Shown here piece after piece: positions 35,835 to 47,537 of a DNA stretch of 64,000 nt. A model generated the notes under the pieces. It saw only the letters and a list, made by a program, of their open reading frames with translations. It was not told the DNA's origin and ran no database searches. Both the position numbers and the translations under genes were made by a program. The stretch comes from Prinsepia uniflora (taxonomy: Eukaryota; Streptophyta; Magnoliopsida; Rosales; Rosaceae), in the NCBI GenBank assembly GCA_032719365.1, contig CM064868.1, positions 69,971,538-70,035,537 of the forward strand, read 5' to 3'. Within the stretch, counting starts at the first letter, position 1; the number at the start of each line of letters is the position of its first letter.

Positions 35835-37758
35835 TAATAACGCTCAAATTACGCATTAAATTATACACGTAATTTGAGTATTATACAATTTAAACTTTTT
35901 TTGTATAGATGTAGTATTGGCAAATAGGGATCGTTCTTAACTGGGAAAATTAGTGAACATTAATAATGTGTTAGTGAGAAACAATAATGAATAAAAGAAT
36001 AAATTAATAAATAGATTAATGAATGAAAGAATTAATGAAATAAATAAATCAAATAATAAATGAATTAAAGAATGAATGAATAAATGAATGAATGAATTAA
36101 AGAATTAAATAGGGGGTTTGAGAAGATTGTAATCATAAAATAAAGAAAACAAGTAAAAACAATTAACAACTTAATTCTACTTCTACTTTAAATTTTGTAT
36201 AAGTGGACTTTCTTCAAACACAATTTTTACCAACACTCTAACATCATACTCATATTAAACCAATCACGAAATCCTACCTTCATCATCCCAATTACATGCA
36301 TAAATTTTTCATATTATAAATGCACCGAATAGCGGATTATTACTTACAATATGATCCACCTTAAGTTTGTGATTTAATGCGCCGAACAACGGTCAAATAT
36401 TAAATCTCTTCAATTCTATTCTGAATGCCCCGAACAGCGGATCAACATTTAGCGTTGAATTAAAGTTTAAGCACTAAAACATATGAAGTAAAAGAAATTC
36501 AAAAAGTAAAACACATGAAGATTGCATTCTTACTTTAAAATGTTAGAAATAAAATACCAACACATATATTGAATTATAAGTAAAACCAATAACAATAACA
36601 AGAATTTAAGTAGAAAAAGATGGTTTTTCACAAGAATCACCGAATAACGGTAAGAAACTTATGAAGATGGAAAAAGAAATACGAGGAATTCGGTCTTAAA
36701 AAATCTTGAATTGTCTTAAAATTACTCGGCCTAGATATTTCTTGAGGAAAGCAAAAAATTATGTCTAATAGCTCTCAAAAAAAAGTCACAAAAACAAAAT
36801 AAAGAAGAAATAAAATAAAAAGAACAAAAATTAAGAACAAAATTTAAAACAAAACTTAAAAGAAATTTAAGAAGAACAATCTACAAAAAGCTAAAATGGT
36901 CCCCAAAAATGTCTCTCAAAAGAGAGAAAAAAGAACTAAACTAAAATGAACTAAGAAAATGGAAGAAAGGAGAAAAATGGGGACCCCAAACAAATGAAAT
37001 GGCCTCCCTATTTATAGAGGGAGTGCCAAAATTCAAATAAAAATTACAAAAATAAAATATAAAAATGAAATGATGAACAATTATGATTAGTGATGAAATT
37101 GGGGATGGTTTGGGCTGAAAAATGGCTGAATTGTGCAGGAAAAACTGCAAAAGGTGGAGCAGTTGAATCAGCAGCAAGCTGTAGAGGCACATCGCATCAT
37201 TTCGGTGGCAGGTGGGAGAGTGCAGGGCATGGGACTCGGTCGAAAGCTGCAACGTGATAGGCGGAGAGTCGGCATGCTAGGCGGGTCAGCGTGGAGAAGC
37301 TTCGGTGTGGGTTCTCTGACGCGGGCCTTATGGATTCACGCGTAGTGCACTGACAGTGGATAGATGACTTCGACGCACGCACGTCGAAATGGCATATCGT
37401 ATTTCGTTAGGCGCGCTCTGAAGTATTGCGCAGGGTTTTGAACTGGATTTGGGCTGGACTTGGGCCCTGGGCTGATGAATTTGGGCGGATCTTGGTTTGA
37501 GCTTCAATTCAAAATGGATTTGGGCTTCAAAATTCTGAATTTCCATGCAATATTTGGTAGTTTCCCGTATTTTGTCCATATTTTATTCGTTATAATTCCG
37601 ATTAGGACGATTCTTTCGTCAAAATGCTCCAAATTCCAGGTTTTATTTAATTCTACAAAAATCCCACAAAATGTATTATTTTCTCCAATTTTTTATTATT
37701 TTAATATTAAAAGCCAAGTATAAAGGGTATAAAATAATGTTTAATTGAAGACCTATCA
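35835..37758 (-). repeat. 3' LTR of the LARD-like element
   Basis: Contains a gaat/aaat-rich simple tract (about 35985-36115) and four copies of CCGAAYARCGG (36327, 36380, 36426 and 36639, approximate). The half nearest 37758 is GC-richer. Spurious ORFs near 36941-37600 have no recognisable product. Confidence 0.85.
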
Positions 37759-40700
37759 AATACCCCCGCACATAAATTTTGCTAGTCCCTAGCAAATACT
37801 AAAATTAAACTAAGAATTCAAAACAAGTAAACCCTTAACCAATTGTCTCAATACTTCATAATTATCATGGCATAAAAAAATTTCACTTAAAGCATTTAAG
37901 CTTATGGAATTTAAGAGTTAATACACGGTAACAAAATGTTTCAACAACTAAGATAATGAGTGAATATGGTGAAATGGATCTCAACATGAATAAAACAAGT
38001 ATGAATCAACTCACAAGGATATGCACTCATAAATTCACTTAATTTGTAAGGGTTTGTGTTTGCACTCAAATTATGTGAGAAAAATGCTTACATAATAAAA
38101 ATAAAGTACTTTTGCAAAATCTCAAACAAACACCTCAAGATAAAAATAAAACATACTTGCACAAATGAACCAAAACCATAAGCTTACTCAAGTGATTGAC
38201 TCAACTAATCAAAATTTACCATCTTAAGGATAATAAGATCTTTATGAAGGTTGTAATGGGGCTAAGTTTCGAGGCAAGGAAAATATGGGACAAGTGGTGC
38301 TCAAATTCGTTTCAAGACTCAATAGACTCCCAAAACGTATCATAACTTCCCAACCTTAGTGCAATGATGTCAGTAATCCATCCCTTCGAACATAGGCCAA
38401 GTTTCATCATTTTGGGCCTTAAATTCATTCTGTGTCAAATTTACAAATGTAAAGAACTTAATTCAAACATTACATAATCAAACCTTATTACCTTAATAGA
38501 GACTCAAAACATTGTGTTCTTTTTTTATTTTTGGTTTTTTTCTCATTTTTTCAATTTTTTTTTTTTATGTTTTTTTTCATATATCAAGGTAATAACATGT
38601 GTCAATAATACAAAAAAATTTTGAGTAAGTAAATCCATATAATACACATAAAAGTCCTCACACCATCTTCATGTCTTCAACCGAGTCCTTGGAACAAGGG
38701 TAAATGATGTCTATACTGAGCTCAAGTGTTTAGATAATCATAGTGATGAAAGAAGGGTTTAATGTGGGATCAAAGGGGTTAAAACTAAAGGGGTCGCAAC
38801 TTGTGCGCACAAAATAAGGAACATGGATGTTGAATTTGTGGTGTTAACCCTAATGCCTTAATAATGTCCAAAATCAGAGAGTTTATTGACTTAAAAGCTT
38901 TGAAAATCACATAGAATAAATTCTAATACTTTAGAGTTCATTAAAAGCTATGTCAAGTAGTTATGAGGCATAAGTATGTCAATTTAAACAAAAAAACTTA
39001 TGAATCACTCATCAAAGATGTATATAAAGTTTTAAAGCTCACATAAAGTCCATATGATTCATACTTATCTTAACATGCTTGTTTATATACCAATTTACAT
39101 GCATTATCTACAAGTTATAACACTTAATCACAAAGTATTAACAAACAAATTCAAGTTGTATTGATCATCTTTATAGCCATAACATATTCATTTTCGTTCA
39201 TTTATATCATTGACAAGTTAAAGGGAAACTTAATACTCGTAAAAACACTATATTAAAACAAAAAGACTCTAGAAAGCAATTAAAAAAAACTCGATTTTTT
39301 TTTATAATTTTTTATAAAACAATTTTATTACACAATTAAAATTGTAAACGACTCCCCCACACTTAAATTCTACATTGTCCTCAATGTAGGCAAATAGGAA
39401 GTAAATAAACAAATAATCAAAGTAAGGAAGAAGATTTACGGAAATAAAGCAAGAAAACAATAAATAAACAAAATAAAGGAGAGTGAAGGGTAGAAAGATA
39501 GCAAATCTACGTTGATGACTCCTTCACATCCCGGAAACACATTGAGTTGCCTCCCAACTAGCGTTTGAAGTTTAACATTCATCCAGCCTAGACAGAGATG
39601 CAAGTTAGTTAGTCAAAGATGCGTGTTTGTCAAGAATGCAAGTTAGATATGCAAATTTAAGTTAGGACTGCAATTTGAGTTAAAGATGCAAGTTAGATTA
39701 AAAACGCAATGTAAGTTAAACTAAAAATGCAAGTTAAGTTAAAACTGCAAGTTAAGTTAAAAATGTAAGTTAAGTTGAACTAGTTAAATGAATTTTTTTT
39801 ATTATTATTTTTATTTTAAAGTGACGAAAAAAAGACAAACTTAAACAAATACATACACAAATAAAATACATAAATAAAATAAATGTAAACAAGTAGTATA
39901 CAAAATATGAACTAGTTAAATATGAACAAGTATAAACAAATATGTACAAATATGAAAAAGTATAAAAAAATAAAAATAAAAATTATGAACAAGTATGAAT
40001 GAATACTATGAAACATAAAAATTATGAACAATTTATGAACAAGTATGAATAAGTAAGAAGAATTATAAACAGGTATGAATAAAGTATGAACAAGTATAAT
40101 AAGAGTTTGAATTTATATAAACAAGTATAAAAATAAAAATTATGAACAAGCATTCAAATAAAAATTATGAACAAATATGAAGAATAACAAGTAACATATG
40201 TACAAAATTTATTCACAAGTATGAATTAATATTAACATGAAGCTAAGACTAAAGAAAGTTGGAAAGTAAATTCTTTGTGGTAATGAAAACGTTTTCTTTA
40301 TTAAAAAAAATAAATAAATGAAGAAAAGGAAAAATATTAAATTTTTTTTACGAATTTGGTGTTTTAAAAAAAATCAAAATAAATAAAAGTAAAAATAAGG
40401 AAAAGTGAACATGTTCAATATGCATTTATGAACAAGTAAAAAGAATGAACATTATGTACAAGTATGAACAAGAATATTATGATAAGTATAAGAATTATAA
40501 ACAAGCATAAATGAAAGTCAATTATGAAAAAATATGTATAAGTATAAAATGAACAAGTAAAATAAAAATTTTAATTTACATAAACAATTATAATATGAAC
40601 AAGTATATAAAAAAATTATGAATATTTATGAATAAATATAAATTAGAAATTATGAACAAGTAAAGTATGAACATTATAAAAAAAATATATAATAAGAACA

Positions 40701-40970
40701 ATCATAAGAATCAAAATTATGAACAAGCATAAAAATAATGTACAAGTATAATATGAACATGTATAAACATCATGAACAAGTATAATATGTACATGTATAA
40801 AAATAAAAATAAACAAATATAATAAGAACAAATATAAAATAAACAAGTATAGTGAGAAAATTATGAACGAATATAATATTAACAAAAGTGAAAATTATAT
40901 AAAATAAAAAAAAGTATAATATGCACAATTTATATACATACACTAACAAATTACAAATGATTTTCAATTT
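37759..40970 (-). other. Non-coding internal domain of the LARD-like element
   Basis: No coding potential above background. Two simple-repeat zones: GCAAGTTAAGTTAAAA-type units at about 39600-39780, and a long degenerate (TATGAACAAGTATAA)n zone at about 39880-40950. A conserved-looking block (gactcccccacacttaaatt...cctcaatgtaggcaaa at 39350-39392; gagttgcctcccaactagcg at 39543) resembles untranslated parts of Athila/Tat-group elements, an inference from memory of those families. Confidence 0.6.
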
Positions 40971-40987
40971 TCCCGGCAACGGCGCCA
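40971..40987 (-). promoter_or_regulatory. Primer binding site, tRNA-Asp type
   Basis: The coding strand reads TGGCGCCGTTGCCGGGA, complementary to the 3' end of plant tRNA-Asp (…CCCCGGCAACGGCGCCA) except near its distal end, and lies six bases from the LTR. Confidence 0.88.
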
Positions 40988-40992
40988 AAAAT

Positions 40993-41987
40993 TGATAACG
41001 TTCAAACTACGCATTAAATTAAACACGTAATTTGAGTATTATGCAATTTAAACCCTTTTTTGTATAGATGTAATATTGGTAAATAGAGATCGTTCTTAAC
41101 CGGAGAAATTAGGGAACATTAATAATGTGTTAGTGAGAAACAATAATGAATAAAAAAATAAATTAATAAATAGATTAATGAATGAAAGAATTAATGAAAT
41201 AAATGAATCAAAGAATAAATGAATTAAAGAATGAATGAATAAATGAATTAATGAATAAAATAATTAAATAGGGGGTTTGAGAAGATTGTAATCATAAAAT
41301 AAAGAAAACAAGTAAAAACAATTAAGAACTTAATTCTACTTCTACTTTAACCTTTGTACAAGTGGATTTTCTTCAAACACAATTTTTACCGACACTCTAA
41401 CATCATGCTCATATTGAACCAATCACGAAATCATACATTCATCATCTCAATTACATGCATACATTTTTCATATTATAAATGCACCGAATAGTGGATTATT
41501 GCTTACAATATAATCCACCATAAGTTTGTGATTTAATGCACCGAACAACGGTCAAACATTAAATCTCTTCAGTTCTATTCTAAATGCCCCGAACAGCGGA
41601 TCAACAATTAGCGTTGAATTGAAATTTAAGCACTAAAACATATGAAGTAAAATAAATTCAAAAAGTATAACACATGGATATTGCATTCTTATTTACAAAT
41701 GTTAGAAAGAAAATACCAACACATATATTGAATTATAAGTAAAACCAATAACAATAACAAGAATTTAAGTAGAAAAAGATGATTTTTCACAAGAATCACC
41801 GAACAACGGCAGGAAACTTGTGAAGATGGAAGAAGAAATACGAGGAATTCGTTCTTAAAAACTCTTGAATTGCCTTAGAATTACTCGGCCTTGATATTTC
41901 TTAAGGAAAGCAAAAAATTATGTCTAAATAAAAGTCACAAGAATAAAGTAAAGAAGAAATGAAATTATGAAATAAAATAAAAAGAAT
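40993..41987 (-). repeat. 5' LTR of the LARD-like element, truncated
   Basis: Matches 35835 to about 36827 of the other LTR and then stops at aaaaagaa|tcgttgg, where a plus-oriented gypsy LTR begins. The remaining half is missing. Four CCGAAYARCGG-type units are kept (about 41486-41810; one is CCGAATAGTGG). Confidence 0.85.
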
Positions 41988-44396
41988 CGTTGGAACTTTC
42001 CGTAAGGACAATTGGATAGGTCTCGGGATGCTGAATTCGTAGACAGGCGACATGCGTCAATCAGAGTCCGAATGGAAAAGTTATGGGTCTCGAACGGCGA
42101 GGGGCATTATGGTCATTTTGTTGGTAAAGGGAAAAAAAGGTAATTTTGGGCTGGGATGTGTTGAGTCGACCATCTTGGTGAGTCATTGGATTCATTGAGT
42201 GACATCTGTCACTTTATAATTAAGATGGGTGGCAAAAAGGATATGTGTGTGCGGTGGTGAAGTGAAAAGAGAACAACAAAACCGTGTATGTGTGTGTGTG
42301 TTGAGAGAAAACAGAGCAGTTTGATTAACTAATACCCACACCATCATCCGAATCCATTTGATTCAATCAATTGAGAGCAATAAATTGAGAGTAATTGAGA
42401 GAGGGAGAACAGAGAATGAAACGGAAGGGAGGTGAAATCGTGAAAGAAAACCCAAACTCGAAACTTACATATTCGAATTGATCAAACTTGAATTTGGGAT
42501 TAAAGCTCACAATTGACCTTGGATTAAGCTTCTGGAGCTCAAGGCGAGTCGAACCTAATGAAAAACAAAAGAAAATGATGTTGTTTTGGTCGAGAACAGA
42601 TATGGTGAGGTTTGAAAAATTCGAAGATTGAGTTGTGGAATTAGAGGCGTTGAACGATGAAATTGAACATGGAAGTGTGTTTGGATGAACCCTGCAAAGC
42701 TTCTAAGTGAATCAATTTGGAGAAACGGGTTGAATTCAGATGAATTGTAGGATGAACACTACCCGGGTGTTCATCGACAAAGTCGAGTTCGATTTGAAGA
42801 ATTGAGGTAAGTTCCCATGTAATTGAGATTACAGAACCTTAATTGGCTCCATGACGATGCTAATGGATGGTTCAATTGTAGAAATCAAGGGAGAATTGAG
42901 GGAGATTCAGACGGGTTGGCTCGCGGGTTGCAGACTTGTTTGCAAGGGAAACAGGTAGAAGAGACGACATTGTAGCAGGTACTGTGCACGGCGCGTGGGC
43001 TTCACACGCAGCCACTCACGGCGGATCGTGAGGGCGCATGGGCACGATTCCCAAAGTGAGGTCAACATAATTTTTGTTCTATGTAATGTAACAAACATTT
43101 TAGCATTGGTTTTGAGTCAATCAGACACCCTTTCGATGTTGTTTCGAGGGTCCGAAGGTTTATGTTACGTTTTTAATTCATATTTAATTACCAAAAAATT
43201 ATGGGAAATTAATATGATGTTAATTGAGTCATTAGTGACCCTGAATAATGATTTTGGACAGGATTTGAGATTCCTGGAAAGTATCGGAAATTACGGAAAC
43301 GCATGCAGCTCGGAAAGCGAGCGGTTTGGACGGTGTGTGAGTAGACGTTTGTTTTATAAATTGATATGCATGCATAGTTAAATGTTTTACATGATTTATT
43401 GTATGATTTCAATTGCAATGATTTGGCATGATTATTTTTGGATTTAATGATTATTTTAATCAGTGTTTTGGGCACATTTTTCGAGAAACTGTGAAATTGC
43501 TGTTTTGGGCGAAGGCCTGAGATTTGAGATTGGTTTTGAATTAGATTATGAGTCAGGGATTGATTCGATGGATTTGTAATGTTTTTCAGATATTTTATGG
43601 ATTTATGTGAAAATGGAAACTTAGGTTGCGGTTGCACGGATTTGCGTGAAAATAAAATTTGGGCTTGAGACCCCGTGATAAATGGTTTTGATATGGTTTT
43701 AATGATGATTTTGAAATAAAGATTTTGATTTTGTATTTATGTTCAGTGCCCCCAGATGTGTAATTCTTGGGTAGACTTCGGATGTATAATTCCCGAAGTG
43801 ACTCCAGATGTGTAATTCCCGGAGGGACTCCAGATGCGTAATTCCTGGAGGGTCCGGATGTGTAATTCCCGGTGAGGCTGGACGTGTAATTCCCAGCAGG
43901 ATCTGGATGTGTAATTCCCAGATGACTCTAGATGTGTAATTCCCAGAGGACCCTCGGATGTGTAATTCCCGAGTTATGTGATTTATTTTATGATAAAATG
44001 GTTTTATGAAATGATTCATATGTTTTCTTGATGTTTGGCTTGAGAACCGGGATTTGATACTTTTCATGTGATTTGGTTGGAACGCCAATGATTGTTATTC
44101 ATATGTTTGATTCTATGCATGCATGGTTTGATAAACTGGAGGGTAAATGATGTATTTTGAAATGTGTTTTAAATGATATTATTTTTGTCCACTCACACCT
44201 TTTATGTTTTTGATGGCCCTTCAGGCCGTGGCACGACGTTCGGGGCTGATCGAGAGGCGGAGGCATGAGTGGAAATCAATATAGTTATCCCTTGTTTGAC
44301 AGGTGCTGAGGGGTAGTTTTGGGACTTCAGTTTACTTGTCAGACGAGAGCAGGACCGGGCACAGTTATCAAAGTCCAGTTAGGACGAGTCCTGTCA
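41988..44396 (+). mobile_element. 5'-truncated gypsy LTR in plus orientation
   Basis: Homologous to the other gypsy LTRs in reverse orientation: aagttatg...gtcattttg (42080-42120), gcgcgtgggcttcacacgcagccact (42990-43015), tatgcatgcatagtta (43365-43381), ttttcgagaaa (43476), the hairpin array, actggagggtaaat (44137), gtccactcacacc (44189), and the end ...gagtcCTGTCA at 44396. The first part of the LTR is missing at the 41987/41988 junction. It abuts the copia LTR at 44397, where it probably inserted. The family is related to, but different from, the minus-strand copies. No genes. Confidence 0.8.
43751..43973 (+). repeat. Tandem array of nine stem-loops with a nearly constant 11-nt loop
   Basis: Nine units, each arm-loop-arm, with 2-4 nt spacers. 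Loops start at 43756, 43782, 43808, 43834, 43858, 43882, 43907, 43932 and 43958. All are ATGTGTAATTC or one base off (ATGTATAATTC, ATGCGTAATTC, ACGTGTAATTC). Left/right arms are CCCAG/TTGGG (one G-T wobble), ACTTCGG/CCGAAGT, CTCCAG/CCGGAG (one mismatch), CTCCAG/CTGGAG, CCGG/CCGG, GCTGG/CCAGC, ATCTGG/CCAGAT, CTCTAG/CCAGAG (one mismatch) and CTCGG/CCGAG. The arms differ between units yet stay complementary within each, so pairing is what is kept. It may act as RNA structure in the LTR transcript or as cruciform-forming DNA; function unknown. Confidence 0.9.
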
Positions 44397-44752
44397 TTTC
44401 TCACACAAGGAGGAACTCTCTTCTCACTCTCATTTTGGTTTATCACGTATTGCTTGAAGAATGATGGGGAATGCTTAATCTCTCTCATTTATATAAGGAT
44501 GAATGGAAGAAAAACATCAATACATAGTCATGCATAAAATTTGACTCCAATTAATCTTGTGGTAATTCTATTAACCATAGTATTCTCCATCAATTAAGTG
44601 CCCAACCTTGTTTTCCTGCACATGGAAGAACCTAGCTAATATTTCATCCATGCATAATCCATTACATGTGTATTGGGATATCAAAGTCTTCATTTTGAGA
44701 ACACCAATATCATAGTAATTCTCCTACACCTAATGGAGGGATTGACCAATCA
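44397..44752 (-). repeat. Truncated 3' LTR of the copia element
   Basis: Aligns with the 50832-51198 part of the 5' LTR (tttctcacacaaggaggaactctc...attgaccaatca). It begins abruptly at the end of the gypsy LTR. Confidence 0.88.
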
Positions 44753-45787
44753 ATTTCCCCCTTTTGACTTAAGTGGAGGGCTTCATCATATCAGGTGCAC
44801 TTCTACAAAACTCATGCTTGTCCTTTTGTAAAGACTTTGTCATCATATCTGAATCGTTTCCATCAATATGGATCTTCTCAATTTGAATTTTCTTGGATCT
44901 CAACACTTCACAAATCCAATGATATCTCACACCAATGGGCTTTGACCTTGAGTGGAAACTAGAGTTCTTACTCAAATGAATATCACTCTGGCTATCACAG
45001 TGAAGAACATATTTTTTCTACTCTTGTCTTAACTCCTATGAGAATCTCTTCATCCACAATAACTCCTTGCAAACTTCTGTAGTAGCAATAAACTCTACTT
45101 CTGTAGTTGATATAGCAACACATTTATGTAATTTAAACTTCCAGGAAACAGCTCCTATAGAAAAAGTATCCAAATAACCTAAAGTGGACTTCATGGACTC
45201 AAGTTCTCTGCACGATCTGCATCTGTGTACCCAACCATTTTGGGCTTGCCACTTCCAAAAGAAAACTCATTTTGGAGGTTCCTCTGAGATATCTCAGAAT
45301 CCATTTCACTATTTCCCAGTGTTCTTTACCTAGTTTGGATACGAATCTGCCAACAACACCAACTGTGTGTGATATATCTGGCCTGGTGCATACCAACATA
45401 TACATATGACTTCCAACTGTCGAGGCATATGGCACCAAATTCATCTTTTCCTTCTCTTTCTCATTTGTAGGACACTGCTTGGAGTTGGGCTTTAAATGAT
45501 TAGCAAGAGGAGTCGCAACTGATTTTAACTTGTCCATGTTGAATTTCTTCAACATCTTCATGATATATCATTCTTTTCATAAGCATAGCTTCCCATTCTT
45601 CCGATCACGAGATATATGCATTCCAACATCTCCTTTGTTGGTCCTAAGTCTTTCATTGCAAAAGACTTACTGAGTTCTTTCTTCAACTTGCTAATCTTGT
45701 CACTATCACAACCTACAATCAACATGTCATCAACATATAAAAAAAAAAGTTTAATAAATTCTCCATCAGAGTACCTTTTGACAAAAA
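44753..45787 (-). pseudogene. Copia RT C-terminal part and RNase H remnant
   Basis: Reads FFLYVDDMLIVGCDSDKISKLKKELSKSF (about 45750-45660, the YVDD box), MKMLKKFNMDKLKSVATPLANHLK...NLVPYASTVGSHMYMLVCTRPDISHTVGVVGRFVSKLGKEHWEIVKWILRYLRGT (45561-45260), and an RNase H end at 44975-44769 (IGVRYHWICEVLRSKKIQIEKIHIDGNDSDMMTKSL). Frames shift several times. The upstream half of RT is beyond the solo LTR. Confidence 0.9.
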
Positions 45788-45792
45788 CACAA

Positions 45793-47532
45793 TGTTAGGT
45801 TGAGTTTTCGGCATATTTTTGATATGTTCCCATATCCCTTTACTCACCCTTTGGCTATGAGAATTATGCAGAACATTAATTTAGGGCCAAGAGGTATGCA
45901 AAAATGAAGGAAGGCCTCAATTGTGCCAAAAGTGGAGAAGGACCCCAACCGAGGTCATGTGCCAAGACCTTGTCACCGAACTAGCATCGATTCCCTATAC
46001 ATATCCCTGTCCGTGTTCCAAAACTGTGCCCGTGTTCCGGTACTTTGTGCCAGCTCTTATGCTAGAGACATGTCACTGGTGACATGTCCTACATGTTCCC
46101 CAAGGACCAACTTTTGTTTCGAGGAACTATCAACTCCAAAACCAAACTCTGCACCATCCTAAGTCCAAGTTATGTTCTTAATTTTCTATTTTGAGTATTT
46201 GTTCCATCTTGTTCCATCGAGGACCTCAAAAGTTTCTCAAGCTCAAAGTATGTCCTAATCGTGGACTAGGATCAGGTCTGTGTGCCAGGTTCATGTGCCA
46301 ATCTATGTGCCAGTGACATATCATTGGTGATATGTCACCAAAACTTGGCTCAGGCCCACGCAATGTACTAATCCTATTCAGCGATAGAAGACTTCAAGGT
46401 TTTCCACTAGAACAAGGAAGTAATGACACGGATCAAAGGGTTATGCGATTAAATAGGTGTCCATGTTCATGTTGTGTACCTCAAGGAATTGTGCCCTAAG
46501 TTTTAGTGATAGACTTAAGGCCCGATTTAAGTTCTTTTTCAATGAGGAAGTTGCTAGGGTTTGAGGCTCTATTTAATCCATGTTTTTATTCAGTCCGAGG
46601 GTCGTCTTTTTCTTACTTTTAGTCCCAAATCTCTATCTATTTACATACTCACTTTTACTTAAGTATTTTACGATTAGTGCTTGGAAGGTGACTTGATCGT
46701 ACGAAGCTCACCGTTCCTTTCCCTTTGTAATCCAATATCCTATTCTAATTTTTTATTTACTTCATGTTTCATTCAATTATGTATTCGTTTACCTTAAGCA
46801 TGTGTGAGTAGTCCTTTAAGGATTAGGGCCACTTGAACCCCTAACCATGAGTTGGTGTACTTAGATTCTTGCTTTACTTATCTTCATCGTGTGAATGGAA
46901 TTGAATTGATCTACTAAATAGGATGTATGTAAGATTAGCTAACTTATATGCATGAAATTGTAGATGACATGTGCTAGGTTAGATCGTCATATCTATCTAG
47001 TTAGTGTAAGCATCACGGCTAGGGGGTGTACTCCTAGTTATAGATTGAATCCATGAAGCTTAAGGTGTATTTATACTCTTAGGTTAGTGTGGTGTCATTA
47101 AATCCTTGTTGTATGTAAAGCATCACCAAAACCTTGTGGTAGACACTTAAGAGCACATGCCATGCCTTAAGCATACTGAGTAAGAAAGGATAATGGTGTC
47201 TAATGAGCATATGCATTGCCTAAGGCATGGGCACCTAACTCAATTCACTAATGAGGAAGTTAAATGGAATTTGCGGAAGGTAACAAGTGGTAGGGTGGAT
47301 AGGTAACCCTAATTCTATCTTTAAAAGTAATCTAGAAACCTGATCATCATTTCCGATCTTGCACTTTTCACATCTAAGTTAATTGGACTTAAACAATTTG
47401 GATACCTTAAACAAGTCCCTGAGGAATTCAAACTTTTCTTGTCACTCTACTATTTACACATCTTGTGCACTTGCAAAGTATTACACATAGGAACTAGTCT
47501 TGCATAATCATTGTTGGACTTGGTTTCTATCA
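45793..47532. mobile_element. Solo LTR of an unidentified LTR element, inside copia RT
   Basis: 1740 bp starting TGTTAG and ending CTATCA (near-perfect inverted ends), flanked by the 5-bp duplication CACAA (45788-45792 and 47533-47537). The RT reading FDSFMIKHGYQRTISDHCV (about 47590-47540) resumes just past it at SDGEFI...LYVDDML. No coding capacity. Two hairpins at 46067-46088 and 46313-46338. The flanks also fit an 8-bp repeat ACACAATG, but the TG...CA reading is simpler. Orientation undetermined. Confidence 0.75.
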
Positions 47533-47537
47533 CACAA

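Larger units (their letters stand above)
35835..41987 (-). mobile_element. Non-coding LTR element (LARD-like) with tRNA-Asp primer site
   Basis: The LTRs are 35835-37758 (complete, about 1.92 kb, ends CTATCA) and 40993-41987 (truncated), aligned from (t)gataacg.tcaaa.tacgcattaaatta onward. The coding strand is minus: primer site at 40971-40987 next to the 40993 LTR, and polypurine tract GTGCGGGGGTATT next to 37758. The internal 3.2 kb (37759-40970) has no reading frame resembling gag or pol and is A-rich with simple repeats. Non-autonomous; it would need proteins from a related element, probably of the Athila/Tat group, where tRNA-Asp priming is known. It inserted into the Cassandra 5' LTR. 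Confidence 0.85.

Noticed and set aside
37133..37723. Short frames in the GC-richer half of the LARD LTR
   Set aside because: No known domain, inside an LTR, not conserved in the truncated partner.
43751..43973. Array looks superficially like a CRISPR (constant core, variable flanks)
   Set aside because: Plant LTR context, core only 11 nt, and the variable parts are reverse complements of each other within a unit, not unrelated spacers.
45788..47537. DNA transposon with 8-bp duplication ACACAATG
   Set aside because: The first and last bases outside an 8-bp reading give no terminal inverted repeat. Shifting the frame gives TG...CA ends, inverted hexamers and a 5-bp duplication, as for a solo LTR.
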